Source of the DNA: an uncultured Oscillibacter sp.
Lineage (GTDB): Bacteria; Bacillota; Clostridia; Oscillospirales; Oscillospiraceae
NCBI GenBank assembly: GCA_902476875.1
Contig: CABSFC010000003.1
Location: forward strand, 1-64,000
DNA length: 64,000 bases
Reading direction: 5' to 3'
The notes beneath the pieces are model-generated. The model ran no database searches. It was not told the DNA's origin and was given only the letters and a program-made list of their open reading frames with translations. The position numbers and the translations under genes were made by a program. Below are positions 25,705 to 34,204 of this stretch, piece by piece. How positions within the stretch are numbered: position 1 is the stretch's first letter; each line of letters begins with the position of its first letter.

Positions 25705-25769
25705 TCTGGTTCCTCCCATAGATACTTCACACGCGGCAGCTGTTCCGTGGTTTCGCTCCGCGCAAATAT

Positions 25770-26465
25770 TCAGGCCATCTCCGTCCGCTCCTGCGGAAAC
25801 GGGCTGTAGAGCCGCTGCTGACGGCAGACGCTCTTGGTGCTCTCGCCCACGTTGCGGATGTGCCGCGCCAGCATCTCCTCCGCCAGCGGGAGATCCTGGG
25901 CGATCAGGGCGTGGATGATATCCAGATGCTCCGCCCGGGATTCCCCCAGCCGGTCCGGGCGGCGGGCGGAAATGTACCGCAGCCGCTCGATCTGGCTGTC
26001 CAGCGTGTCCAGAAAGGTCTGGAGCCTGGAGTTTCCGCAGTACTGTGCCAGCAGCTCGTGCAGCCGCCGGTCCGCGCAGTAAAACTCGTCCGGGGAGCTG
26101 TTCTCGTTCAGCTGCTCCAGCTGCTCCCGCAGCTCCTGCAGCAGCTCCGGAGACAGAGCGCCATAGGCCTTCCGCAAAGCCAGCAGCTCCAGCTGCAGCC
26201 GCAGCTCAAAAATGTCGTCCACGTCCTGGGGCGTAATCTCCGTCACCATGTAGCCCCGTCCGGGATAGCGCCGGACCAGGCCGTCGCCCTCCAGCATCAG
26301 AAGGGCCTCCCGCACCGGAGTACGGCTGCTCTCCATCTGCTTGGCGATGTCCGACTCCGAGAGGAGCGTGTTGGCCGTCAGATCGCCGTGAATGATCTGT
26401 CGGAACAGCTCCTCATAGATATGCCCCACAGCGCTGTTCATGGGAATTCGTCGATTCGAAATCAA
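25770..26465 (-). CDS. FCD-type GntR regulator 1, embedded in the operon
   Basis: 231 residues: N-terminal winged HTH (YEELFRQIIHGDLTANTLLSESDIAKQM, SRTPVREALLMLEGDGLVRRYPGRG) and a C-terminal FCD ligand domain with expected metal ligands in DRRLHELLAQYC and HLDIIHALI. FCD regulators bind organic acids. The start is taken as TTG because AAGGAGGGG lies nine bases upstream; the next ATG, eight codons on, has no ribosome site. The gene overlaps the end of the dehydrogenase gene by 53 bases. Likely regulates this catabolic operon, with an acid pathway compound as ligand. Confidence 0.88.
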   Translation of the reverse strand: MISNRRIPMNSAVGHIYEELFRQIIHGDLTANTLLSESDIAKQMESSRTPVREALLMLEGDGLVRRYPGRGYMVTEITPQDVDDIFELRLQLELLALRKAYGALSPELLQELREQLEQLNENSSPDEFYCADRRLHELLAQYCGNSRLQTFLDTLDSQIERLRYISARRPDRLGESRAEHLDIIHALIAQDLPLAEEMLARHIRNVGESTKSVCRQQRLYSPFPQERTEMA

Positions 26466-27486
26466 TCGCCTGCCCCTCCTTCTCGCTCAGAGCCATCCGG
26501 AGCGCGGCCAAGAGCGTGGATGTATGCGGATATTCGCCGAGAAGGACAGCGGAGATCCCCCGGTCCAGCAGGGCGGCGGCCTCCGTCTCTCCCAGGTTCT
26601 GTAGCAGCATTTGCAGGCACAGCACCGCCGGCATGGGGTCATATGCGTCACGCGCCAGGGCCTCATAGGCCGGGGAGTGGGTCACAGGCAGATAGACCCG
26701 GGCCTCCGGTCCCTGGTTGACGCTGGGCGCCAGCGAGGACACCAGGGCTGCCGCCTCGTCGGAGAGGATGTCCCCCAGGAGGTTCGTGGTCAGCAGCACG
26801 TCGTAGCGCTCCGGGTGGGCGATCAGGCCGTTGGCGGCGTTGTCCGCTACCTCCTCCGCATAGGCGATGGCGGGATGGGCCGCCGCCGCGTCCCGGCAGG
26901 CCCGCAGGAAAGTGCCGCAGGTCAGTTTGAAAATGGATTCCTTGTGAAGGGCCGTCACCTTGCGGCGACCGTTTTGCTTCGCATAGTCAAAGGCATAGTC
27001 CGCGATGCGGCGGCTGGCTTCATAGGTAATGACCCGCAGGGAAAAGGCCGTGTTCTCGTCACTCATCCACTCGCCGCTGCCCGCGTACAGGTTTCGGTCG
27101 GAGAGAAACCCCTGTGTGATCTCCCGAATGACCACCAGGTCCAGATCCTCCCGCAAAGCCCAGCGGCCAGGCCGCGCCCGAATGGGCCGCACATCGGCAA
27201 AAAGCCCAAGCTCTTTTCGGAGCAACCCCACCGGCGTGGGGCCCTTGACGCCCTTGGCGTCCACAGCGGCGGCAATGGCCGCGTCGGCGGCGCGGATGCC
27301 GGCCACTGTCTCCCGCGGGAGCGGCGTGCCGCTTTTCAGAAACGCCTCCCGCCCGAAGGGGAGCATCTCCGTCTCACACCGGAAGCCGCTCCGTTCCCCC
27401 AGCAGCGTCAACAGCCCCCTCAGCTCCTCCGCCAGAACAGGGCCGATCCCGTCGCCGGAGAGAAGGGCGATGCGATAGCCTCTCAT
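26413..27486 (-). CDS. Isocitrate/isopropylmalate-type beta-decarboxylating dehydrogenase
   Basis: 357 residues of the IDH/IPMDH/tartrate-dehydrogenase family. Landmarks are LLSGDGIGPVLAEE at the N-terminus, an Arg-rich substrate strip (RPIRARPGR, VIREITQGF), the Tyr region ITYEASRRIADYAFDYA, the catalytic Lys region LHKESIFK, and the metal Asp motif NLLGDILSDEAA. It oxidises a 2-hydroxy acid bearing a 3-carboxylate and releases CO2. Next to LeuC/LeuD-like genes it forms an isomerase-dehydrogenase pair as in leucine or lysine synthesis, but the context is catabolic. ATG overlaps the RraA-like 3 stop (ATGA). Confidence 0.88.
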   Translation of the reverse strand: MRGYRIALLSGDGIGPVLAEELRGLLTLLGERSGFRCETEMLPFGREAFLKSGTPLPRETVAGIRAADAAIAAAVDAKGVKGPTPVGLLRKELGLFADVRPIRARPGRWALREDLDLVVIREITQGFLSDRNLYAGSGEWMSDENTAFSLRVITYEASRRIADYAFDYAKQNGRRKVTALHKESIFKLTCGTFLRACRDAAAAHPAIAYAEEVADNAANGLIAHPERYDVLLTTNLLGDILSDEAAALVSSLAPSVNQGPEARVYLPVTHSPAYEALARDAYDPMPAVLCLQMLLQNLGETEAAALLDRGISAVLLGEYPHTSTLLAALRMALSEKEGQAIDFESTNSHEQRCGAYL

Positions 27487-28160
27487 GGCTCATCCTCAAC
27501 GCAGCCCTGCCGCTGGAGCACCGCCGCGTAGCCGTAGATATCGAAGATGGAGCCGCCGGTGCGGATCTTCTCCAGTGTCTTGGCCTCCTTGGCCACACGG
27601 GCGTCGCTCTTCTCCAAGATTTCCCGGGCCTGGGCCAGCGGGATCACCACGATGCCGTCGTCGTCTCCCAGGATGATATCTCCGGGGTTTACAATGACGT
27701 CTCCGGCGCTGATGGGATGGTTAATCAGCCCCAGGCTCTCTTTCACCGTTCCCACGATGCTGACGCCGCTGGAGAACACGGGGAAGCCCATGTCGATGAT
27801 TTCCGCGGAATCCCGGACGGAGCCGGTGGTCACAAAGCCGCCCAGGCCCTTGGTCTGGCACTCCGTCGCCATCAGCTCCCCAAAGGGACCGCTTTCCGGG
27901 CACCGGCCGCAGTCCACCACGATGACGTCGCCCGGCCGGGCGTCGCGGATGGCGCGCAGGATCATCACGTTGTCTCCGGCCTGGGCTTTCACGGTAAAGG
28001 CCGGACCGCAGACCTTCATGCCCCGGGCCAGGGGTTTGATGGTCCGGTTCATCGCGCCGAAGCGGCCCATGGCCTCGTGGACCGTCGCGGAGCCGTGGTG
28101 GGAGAGTTTTTCCACCAACTCGGCCTCGGGGCGGGGGATGTGTTTGATGATGTGGATCAT
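27483..28160 (-). CDS. RraA-family aldolase/decarboxylase-like protein 3
   Basis: 225 residues after choosing the ATG of MIHIIKHIPRPEA, which has AAGGAG ten bases upstream and begins one base after the LeuD-like stop. The third RraA paralogue: VTTGSVRDSAEIIDMGFPVFSSG carries the Arg-Asp pair, and LGDDDGIVVIPLAQAREILEKSD closes the domain. It is the most diverged of the three. Expected chemistry is metal-dependent retro-aldol cleavage of a hydroxy-oxo acid to pyruvate, or oxaloacetate decarboxylation. Confidence 0.84.
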   Translation of the reverse strand: MIHIIKHIPRPEAELVEKLSHHGSATVHEAMGRFGAMNRTIKPLARGMKVCGPAFTVKAQAGDNVMILRAIRDARPGDVIVVDCGRCPESGPFGELMATECQTKGLGGFVTTGSVRDSAEIIDMGFPVFSSGVSIVGTVKESLGLINHPISAGDVIVNPGDIILGDDDGIVVIPLAQAREILEKSDARVAKEAKTLEKIRTGGSIFDIYGYAAVLQRQGCVEDEP

Positions 28161-28161
28161 G

Positions 28162-28677
28162 TCATGACAACTCCTTTTCATGCTGTTCGTAATAAGGAAA
28201 AATGCCGCCGGCCTGAAGGACCTGGATGATGAAATCCGGCGTGGGCGTACATTGGAACGCCCGCCCCGTTGACAAGTTCGTTAAAACGCCGGTCTTGAAA
28301 TCCGCCTCCAGCTCGTCGCCGATCTCGGCGATCTCCTCCGGCGGCTCGGGGCAGTCCGCGATAAATAGCGGCACGGCATTGTTGATGCCGTTGCGGTAAA
28401 ACGCCCGGGAGAAGGACTTGCACACCACAAGATCCGTCCCGGCGTATTTCAGGGCCGTCAGGCCCTGCTCCCTGGCGGAGCCGCAGCCAAAGTTCTCGCC
28501 GCCCAGAACGCCTCCGCCAGCAAGCTTGGGAGCCAGGGCGGGGTCAATGTCCTCAAACAGGTGACGCTTCACCTCATCCGGGTCAAAGAGGACCAGATAC
28601 CGGGCCGGATAAATAACATCGGTATTCACATTGTCGCCCAGAATACCGGCGACTTTTGCTCGCTTCACATAGGACAC
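28162..28677 (-). CDS. LeuD/homoaconitase-type small subunit
   Basis: 171-residue aconitase-C (swivel) domain protein. DNVNTDVIYPARYL and GENFGCGSAREQG are the classical substrate-loop and Ser-Arg active-site motifs. It pairs with the large subunit encoded just upstream. Bacterial LeuD proteins are either about 165 or 200 residues; this one is of the short archaeal/homoaconitase type, which also includes methylcitrate/citraconate-type and 2,3-dimethylmalate enzymes. The catabolic setting argues against leucine synthesis. Confidence 0.88.
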   Translation of the reverse strand: MSYVKRAKVAGILGDNVNTDVIYPARYLVLFDPDEVKRHLFEDIDPALAPKLAGGGVLGGENFGCGSAREQGLTALKYAGTDLVVCKSFSRAFYRNGINNAVPLFIADCPEPPEEIAEIGDELEADFKTGVLTNLSTGRAFQCTPTPDFIIQVLQAGGIFPYYEQHEKELS

Positions 28678-28680
28678 GGC

Positions 28681-29931
28681 TTATGCCTCCTCTCCGGTGG
28701 TGATAAATCCCGCCAGCGCCGACGCCGCCACGGTGGCGGGCGACGCCAGGTATACAGACGCGTCGATGCTGCCCATGCGGCCCCGGAAATTCCGGTTGGA
28801 GGTGGACACGCACACCTCGCCGGGCGCCAGCAGAGAAGACGCGCCGATGCAGGCTCCGCAGGAGGGATTCGTCACCATGGCGTCGGCCCGGATGAAATCC
28901 TGGATCAGGCCCTCCTCCACCGCCTGTAGATAGACCTCCTGAGAGGCCGGCGTCACCACAAAGCGGACCTTCGGATGCACCCGCCTGCCCCGGATGATGG
29001 CCGCGCCGACCCGCAGGTCCTCGATCCGGCCATTGGTACAGGAGCCCAGAAACGCCTGGTCGATGGCGATCCCCTGGGCCTCCCCGGCATCCTTTCCAAA
29101 GGTGGGGTGGTGGGGAAACGCCACCATAGGGCGGATGTCCTCCAGACGGACCGTATAGCGGAAGTCGTATTCCGCGTCCGTGTCCGGCCGCACCAGTGTC
29201 CAGTCTCCCGCCGCCCGGGTTTCCATGTAGGCGGCGGTCCGCTCATCTCCCGCCACCAGGCAGCTCTTGACGCCGCCTTCCGAAAGCATGTTGCACAGGC
29301 AGAAGCGGTCGTCCATGGAGAGCGACGCTGTGCCGGGGCCGTAAAACTCCACCACCCGATAATTCAGCCTGGAAAACGGGATCTCCCGCAGAAGCCAGAT
29401 TGCCAGGTCCTTGGCGGCGGCACGGTCCAGTGTGCCCTCCAGTCGTACGCCGATCGTCTGGGGCACCTTGAGCCACATGCGCCCAGTATGGAGCGCCATC
29501 GCCACGTCCGTGACACCCACGCCCAAGCCCAGGCAGCCCACGCCGCCATAAGTGGTCACATGGGCGTCCGTCGCCGCCAGCAGATTGCCAGCCCGGGCAT
29601 GTCCCTTCTCCAGCAGAACTTGGTGGCAGATGCCGCCCCGGCCCACCTCATAAAAGTGTTCGACGCCCCACTTTTCCACAAAATCCCGGGCCGTCTTGTG
29701 GCTTTGGGCGTGACTTAGTGTTGTGGCGGGGACAAAATGGTCCAGAACCACCACCATTACCACCTGTGGAGCCAGTTGTCTTGTTCCATACTGCTCCAGC
29801 AGCGGCGCCACACCGGCGGTCCCCACGTCATGGGTCATCACACAGTCTATCGGAAAGAAACAGACCTGGCCCGTCTCCACCGCGTGTCCCACTTTCTGCT
29901 CCAGAATTTTTTGCGTCATCGTCCGTCCCAT
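28681..29931 (-). CDS. LeuC/homoaconitase-type large subunit
   Basis: 416-residue [4Fe-4S] hydro-lyase large subunit, of the short LeuC class. Cluster ligands are in FLGSCTNGRIEDL and NPSCGACIG; CVMTHDVGTAGV and VLDHFVPA are also typical. It dehydrates and rehydrates a 2- or 3-hydroxy-dicarboxylate/tricarboxylate with the LeuD-like partner. First gene of the 16-gene operon. The first ATG has AAAGAGG upstream; an alternative ATG four codons later has no better site. Specificity cannot be read from the sequence. Confidence 0.88.
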   Translation of the reverse strand: MGRTMTQKILEQKVGHAVETGQVCFFPIDCVMTHDVGTAGVAPLLEQYGTRQLAPQVVMVVVLDHFVPATTLSHAQSHKTARDFVEKWGVEHFYEVGRGGICHQVLLEKGHARAGNLLAATDAHVTTYGGVGCLGLGVGVTDVAMALHTGRMWLKVPQTIGVRLEGTLDRAAAKDLAIWLLREIPFSRLNYRVVEFYGPGTASLSMDDRFCLCNMLSEGGVKSCLVAGDERTAAYMETRAAGDWTLVRPDTDAEYDFRYTVRLEDIRPMVAFPHHPTFGKDAGEAQGIAIDQAFLGSCTNGRIEDLRVGAAIIRGRRVHPKVRFVVTPASQEVYLQAVEEGLIQDFIRADAMVTNPSCGACIGASSLLAPGEVCVSTSNRNFRGRMGSIDASVYLASPATVAASALAGFITTGEEA

Positions 29932-29954
29932 TGAAAGCCTCTTTTCTCGGCATC

Positions 29955-29986
29955 ATTATACTTGTCGCCGACTTATTGTCGACAAT
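29955..29986 (-). promoter_or_regulatory. Operon promoter with GntR-type palindrome
   Basis: On the minus strand a perfect -10 box TATAAT (29960-29955) lies 24 bases before the LeuC-like ATG. The perfect 12-base palindrome ATTGTCGACAAT (29975-29986) overlaps the -35 region, with related TTGTC half-sites on either side. Palindromes of the ATTGTnnACAAT kind are common operators of FCD-GntR proteins, two of which are encoded here. Confidence 0.7.
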
Positions 29987-30076
29987 TTGTCTACATTTCA
30001 TATTCTACCACAGTCCGGCGAAAAAACAATGGGGCAAATCCACATATCTCGACCTGTTTTTTGGGGCAATATGCGC

Positions 30077-30108
30077 AAACACGGGTGTCCTACAGGGCAC
30101 CCGTGTTT
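30077..30108 (-). terminator. Intrinsic terminator after GntR regulator 2
   Basis: AAACACGGGTG (30077-30087) and CACCCGTGTTT (30098-30108) form a stable stem between the regulator gene and the catabolic operon promoter, separating the two transcription units. Confidence 0.75.
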
Positions 30109-30133
30109 CATATGTACCATATTCGGCTGTCTA

Positions 30134-30817
30134 TCAGGTCTGCCGGTTTCTCCTCGTCTCCTTCAGTCCCACCAACAGGCAGACGCTCAGCGTGGCGGCC
30201 TTTACATTTTTGATGTGCTCCGTCAGCAAGCTACAGCCCTGCTCCAAATCGTGGGCCTGCAGGGCGGCCACAATGTCCAGATGCTCCTGGCGGGACGCGC
30301 GCAGGCGCTTGGGCTGTCTGGAGGCGACCCGCCGGAACTGCTCAATCTGGCCGTTTAGCGTGCGGAGGATCAGCATCAGGCGGACGTTCCCGCAGTTGTT
30401 GACGATCAGCTCATGGAGGTGGCGGTCAGTCTCGTAGTAGGCGTCCGCCGGGCTGTCCGGCGTCAAAGCCGTCAGTTCCTGTTCCAGTGCGTCCAACTCC
30501 TGTGGGGCGAGCAGGTCGAAGGACTTGCGCAGTGCCTCGGTCTCCAGCAAAGTGCGCAGCCCAAAGATCTCGTTGATATCCTGCACGGTGACCTCCTCTA
30601 CAAAGCAGCCCCGCCCCGGATAACGGCGGACCATGCCTTCGCTTTCCAGTACCATCATCGCCTCCCGCACAGGTGAGCGGCTGGTCTGCAGTTTTTTGGA
30701 AATCTCCAACTCTGAGATCGCGCTTCCTGGAACCAGGCGGTTGCTGACGATCTCATCAAAGAGGTAGTCATATATTTTTTTTGTGGCTCCGCTCAGATTA
30801 CTATGATAAAAGATAAT
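30134..30817 (-). CDS. FCD-type GntR regulator 2, no canonical start codon
   Basis: The frame encodes a full FCD-GntR protein: an N-terminal wHTH beginning SGATKKIYDYLFDEIV, then SRSPVREAMMVLESEG and RYPGRGCF, and an FCD domain (ETDRHLHELIVNNCG, HLDIVAALQAHD). It is a paralogue of the regulator at 25770-26465. Between the in-frame stop near 30860 and the HTH there is no ATG, GTG or TTG. An ATT at 30817 after AAAGAGGGCGG is the best in-frame candidate; alternatively one base is gained or lost in the six-base homopolymer at 30827-30832, which would join an ATGATG start just upstream. The start given is therefore tentative. Confidence 0.75.
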   Translation of the reverse strand: MIFYHSNLSGATKKIYDYLFDEIVSNRLVPGSAISELEISKKLQTSRSPVREAMMVLESEGMVRRYPGRGCFVEEVTVQDINEIFGLRTLLETEALRKSFDLLAPQELDALEQELTALTPDSPADAYYETDRHLHELIVNNCGNVRLMLILRTLNGQIEQFRRVASRQPKRLRASRQEHLDIVAALQAHDLEQGCSLLTEHIKNVKAATLSVCLLVGLKETRRNRQT

Positions 30818-30875
30818 ACCGCCCTCTTTTTTAGAAATTCCTTCTCTGTCATCATTTTTTCACAACTATTTAATT

Positions 30876-30904
30876 ATCATATCGGGACTTCCATTCATTG
30901 TCAA
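30876..30904 (-). promoter_or_regulatory. Promoter of GntR regulator 2
   Basis: Minus-strand TTGACA (30904-30899), 17-base spacer, TATGAT (30881-30876). It shows that the regulator without a normal start codon is still preceded by a consensus-like promoter. The remaining bases up to the RND gene end (30905-31064) show nothing recognisable. Confidence 0.75.
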
Positions 30905-31064
30905 TGTTCAAAGGAAACATTTTTTGCAATCACGGAAAAATCGGCTTTATACCCGCCTGTACTGTCGTATAAAAGTACGGAAACCTTTAATAAAGCCAAT
31001 GTTACGGATACCTGTCGTCTTCTCCTCATGATGTAACTTTACGCCGTTTGGGGCTATAAGTAAA

Positions 31065-31096
31065 GCGGAGAGAACGCCAAAGGATGTTCCCTCCGC
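31065..31096 (-). terminator. Terminator of the RND efflux operon
   Basis: GCGGAG-AGAAC (31065-31075) pairs with GTTCC-CTCCGC (31086-31096), just after the RND pump stop; the U-tract on the minus strand is weak (TTTACTT). Confidence 0.6.
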
Positions 31097-31102
31097 TCTG
31101 TA

Positions 31103-34100
31103 TCACCGCGCCTCCGCCAGGACAGGCTCCTCCTGGGGCGGCCGCTTTTTCTTTCCGCGGAAGTGCTTGGGCAGGTCGTCGATGACGGAGTAGTACACCG
31201 GCGTGAACAGCAGCGTCACCACAGTGGAGATCACCATGCCGCTGATCATGACGATGCCCATGTCGCTCATCATCTCGTTGGTGTCGCCAATGCCCAGGGC
31301 CATGGGGACCATGGCCAGAACCGTGGTCAGGGTGGTCATCATGATGGGCCGGATGCGCAGGGGGCATGCCTTCAGGATGGCGTCCTCCCGGCTCTCTCCC
31401 ATCTCCCGGCGGATCTTGATGTACTCCACCAGGATGATGGAGTTGTTGACCACCGTGCCCGCCAGCATAATCAGGGCCACCAGGGAGATCATGGACAGGT
31501 CCCGGCCCGTCAGCGGCAGGGCGAACAGCGCGCCGGTGAAAGCCACCGGCAGGATCATCATGACGATGACCGGCATCAGGAAGGACTCGAACTGGGCCGC
31601 CAGCACGAAGTACACCAACCCCAGAGCCACCAGCAGCGCCAGCAGCAGGTCGGAGAAGCTCTCCATCATGTCGGAGTAGCTGCCCGCCGCCTGGGCGGCG
31701 TAGCCCTCCGGCATGGAATAGGCGTCCAGAATGGCATTGATCTCCTTGGTCATGGCGGTGGTGTTGCCGCTGACGGTATCGCCGGTAATGGTCACCTGGC
31801 GGGACTGGTTGACGCGGGTAATGCTCTGGGGAGCCTGGACGACGGACACGTCGGCAACGGAACTGAGGGGTACATATCCGCCCGTGGCGGTGGCCACCGG
31901 CATGGAGCGCAGGGCGTCCAGGCTGGCGGCGGCGGAGCCGTCGCCCTTGACCACCACGTCCAGCTCCTTGTTGTCGATGGTGACAGTGGTGGCTGTGCTG
32001 CCGGTCAGCTCCGCCCGGACGGCGGCGCCCACGGTGGCGGCGGTCAGACCGTACTGGGAAGCCGCCTCCCGGTTAATGGTGACTTCTACTTGCGGTACCT
32101 GTTCCGCCACGGTGCTGGTGACATCCACGGCGTCCTCCAGTTGGTCAATCGCCTTCATCAGGTCGTCGGCGATCATGGTCAGGGTGTCGTAGTCGTCGCC
32201 GGTGATCTCCACGCTGATGTCGCCGCCGCTCATCATGGCGGTCATATCGGAGGCGGAGACGGTAATCTCACAGCCCGCGATATCCGCCATGGGCGAGCGC
32301 AGGCTGTCCGCCACGTCGTTGCTGCTGCGCTTCCGGTCGCCCCGGTCCACCAGGTTCAGGGTGACGGAGGCGGATTCCGGCTGGCAGGTGTAGTACAGGT
32401 TGTCCAGCTCCGGCACCTGGGCCTGGGCGATGGACACCACCCGGTCGGCAATGGCGGAGGTCTCGTCGATGTCCGAGCCGATGGGGGTGCTGATGGAGAT
32501 GGAGACCATGCTCTGGTCCATATCCGGCAGCAGCACCATGTTGGTGGACAGGCAGCTGACCACGAAGATCACCACCAGACCCACGGAGACCATCATTCCG
32601 GTCTTCAAATGGTGGACGAAGTAGTCCAGCAGGCGAATGTAACGGTCATAGAGCTTTTGAATCCACCGGCCGCAGGTCTCCACCACAGGGTTGGTTTTTT
32701 TACCGGCCCGCTTTAGCTGCTGCGCCCGGACCTTGTCCGTGTCCAGCAGCATATAGCACAGCAGCGGCACCCAGGTCAGGGCAATGACCAGGGAGCCCAG
32801 GATCAAAAAGGCGATGGTCAGGCAGAAATCCTTGAACAGCATACCCGCCATGCCGCCGGTGAGCCCCAGGGGCAGGAACACCGCCACGGTGGTCAGAGTG
32901 GAGGCCATGACGGAGGTGGTGACCTCCTTGGTGCCGTCCACGCAGGCGCTCATACGGTCGTGGCCCTCGGCGGCGAAGCGGTAGATGTTCTCCAGCACGA
33001 CGATGGAGTTGTCCACGATCATGCCCACGCCCATGGCGATGCCGCCCAGGGACATCATGTTCATAGTCAGGTCGAACACGTTCATCAGCACGAACACCGC
33101 CAGGATGCACACGGGCATGGACACGGCGATGGTCAGCGTGGCGCCCCAGCGGCGCAGGAACAGGAACACCACGATGGCGGCCAGAACCACGCCCAGCACG
33201 ATATTCTGTAGGGCAGACTCCACGGCCAAATTAATGTAATCAGAGGCAAGATAGGGCGTGGCGTAGTGGATGCTGGAATTGTCCGCCGCCAGTTCCGCCA
33301 TCCGCGCCTCCACGGCATCGGAGGTAGCGACCTCATTGGCGCCGGACTGGCGGGAGACCTGCAGCACCACGCAGGGACTGCCGTCCATGACGGCGATGGC
33401 GTCCGTGTCCTGGGTAGTCAGAGTCACGTCCGCTACCTCGCTGAGACGGACGCTGCCGCCGGTGGGCAGGGCCACCAGCATGTTGGCCACGTCCTCCACG
33501 GACTGGAACTTGGCGTCGGTGGAGACGGTCAGGGTCTTGGATCCGTTTTGCATGTCGCCGCCGGGATACAGCAGGTTCTCCGCCGCCAGGAACTGGGAGA
33601 TGTAGCTGTTGGACAGGCCGAAGCCCGCCACCCTGGCGGCATCGAGGCGAACTTCAATCTGCTGCTCCACGCCGCCGCTGACACTGACGGAAGCCACCCC
33701 GTCAATGCGCTCCAGGGCGGGGGCGATGGTGTCCTCCGCCAGGGTCTGGAGCTCCGCCAGGTCGTCGCCCATCAGGGCGATGAGGGCGGAGGGCATCAGG
33801 TCGCTGACGTTGATGTTGACGATGATGGGGTCCATGGCGCCGTCCGGCAGGGAGAGCATGTCGAACTTCTCCCGCAGCTTGGTGGCGGCGATGTCCAGGT
33901 CCGTGCCGTCAACATAGGTGATCTGGACCTGGCTGACGCCGTCGGAGGAGGTGGAGGACACCTCCTCCACACCGGAAACGGACATGATGGCCGTCTCCAA
34001 AGGGCGGGTCACCAGCTCCTCGATGTCGCTGGGGGTAGCGCCATTATAATAGCACATGACCACGGCCATGGGCGCCTCAATATCCGGCAGCAGGGACATC

Positions 34101-34198
34101 TGGAGCTGGGTGGTGAACACCACACCGAAGATGGCGATCATGATGACCGCCAGCAGGGTGGACACCTTATGCTTGATGCAAAATTTTGCCGTACTCAT
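31103..34198 (-). CDS. RND-family multidrug efflux pump (AcrB/SwrC-like)
   Basis: 1031-residue RND permease with the usual two repeats: one N-terminal helix, a large outer domain, six helices, then the same again. LPDIEAPMAVVMCYYNGATPSDIEE and the helix-4 motif GMIVDNSIVVLENIYR are typical of Gram-positive SwrC/YerP-like members, where the second Asp of the Gram-negative DD pair is Asn. The second half has AGTVVNNSIILVEYI in the matching helix. Proton-driven export of amphipathic compounds is expected. It is preceded by genes for an adaptor and a TolC-like protein, all controlled by TetR. Ends with a basic tail. Confidence 0.93.
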   Translation of the reverse strand: MSTAKFCIKHKVSTLLAVIMIAIFGVVFTTQLQMSLLPDIEAPMAVVMCYYNGATPSDIEELVTRPLETAIMSVSGVEEVSSTSSDGVSQVQITYVDGTDLDIAATKLREKFDMLSLPDGAMDPIIVNINVSDLMPSALIALMGDDLAELQTLAEDTIAPALERIDGVASVSVSGGVEQQIEVRLDAARVAGFGLSNSYISQFLAAENLLYPGGDMQNGSKTLTVSTDAKFQSVEDVANMLVALPTGGSVRLSEVADVTLTTQDTDAIAVMDGSPCVVLQVSRQSGANEVATSDAVEARMAELAADNSSIHYATPYLASDYINLAVESALQNIVLGVVLAAIVVFLFLRRWGATLTIAVSMPVCILAVFVLMNVFDLTMNMMSLGGIAMGVGMIVDNSIVVLENIYRFAAEGHDRMSACVDGTKEVTTSVMASTLTTVAVFLPLGLTGGMAGMLFKDFCLTIAFLILGSLVIALTWVPLLCYMLLDTDKVRAQQLKRAGKKTNPVVETCGRWIQKLYDRYIRLLDYFVHHLKTGMMVSVGLVVIFVVSCLSTNMVLLPDMDQSMVSISISTPIGSDIDETSAIADRVVSIAQAQVPELDNLYYTCQPESASVTLNLVDRGDRKRSSNDVADSLRSPMADIAGCEITVSASDMTAMMSGGDISVEITGDDYDTLTMIADDLMKAIDQLEDAVDVTSTVAEQVPQVEVTINREAASQYGLTAATVGAAVRAELTGSTATTVTIDNKELDVVVKGDGSAAASLDALRSMPVATATGGYVPLSSVADVSVVQAPQSITRVNQSRQVTITGDTVSGNTTAMTKEINAILDAYSMPEGYAAQAAGSYSDMMESFSDLLLALLVALGLVYFVLAAQFESFLMPVIVMMILPVAFTGALFALPLTGRDLSMISLVALIMLAGTVVNNSIILVEYIKIRREMGESREDAILKACPLRIRPIMMTTLTTVLAMVPMALGIGDTNEMMSDMGIVMISGMVISTVVTLLFTPVYYSVIDDLPKHFRGKKKRPPQEEPVLAEAR

Positions 34199-34204
34199 CC
34201 GCCG

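Noticed and set aside
26413..29931. Leucine biosynthesis (leuC-leuD-leuB)
   Set aside because: No leuA, and the genes sit in an operon with TctABC, UbiD, aconitase X and RraA; motifs fit the wider hydro-lyase/dehydrogenase families.
30803..31036. 77-codon plus-strand open frame
   Set aside because: It overlaps the GntR promoter and leader on the other strand and has no family features.
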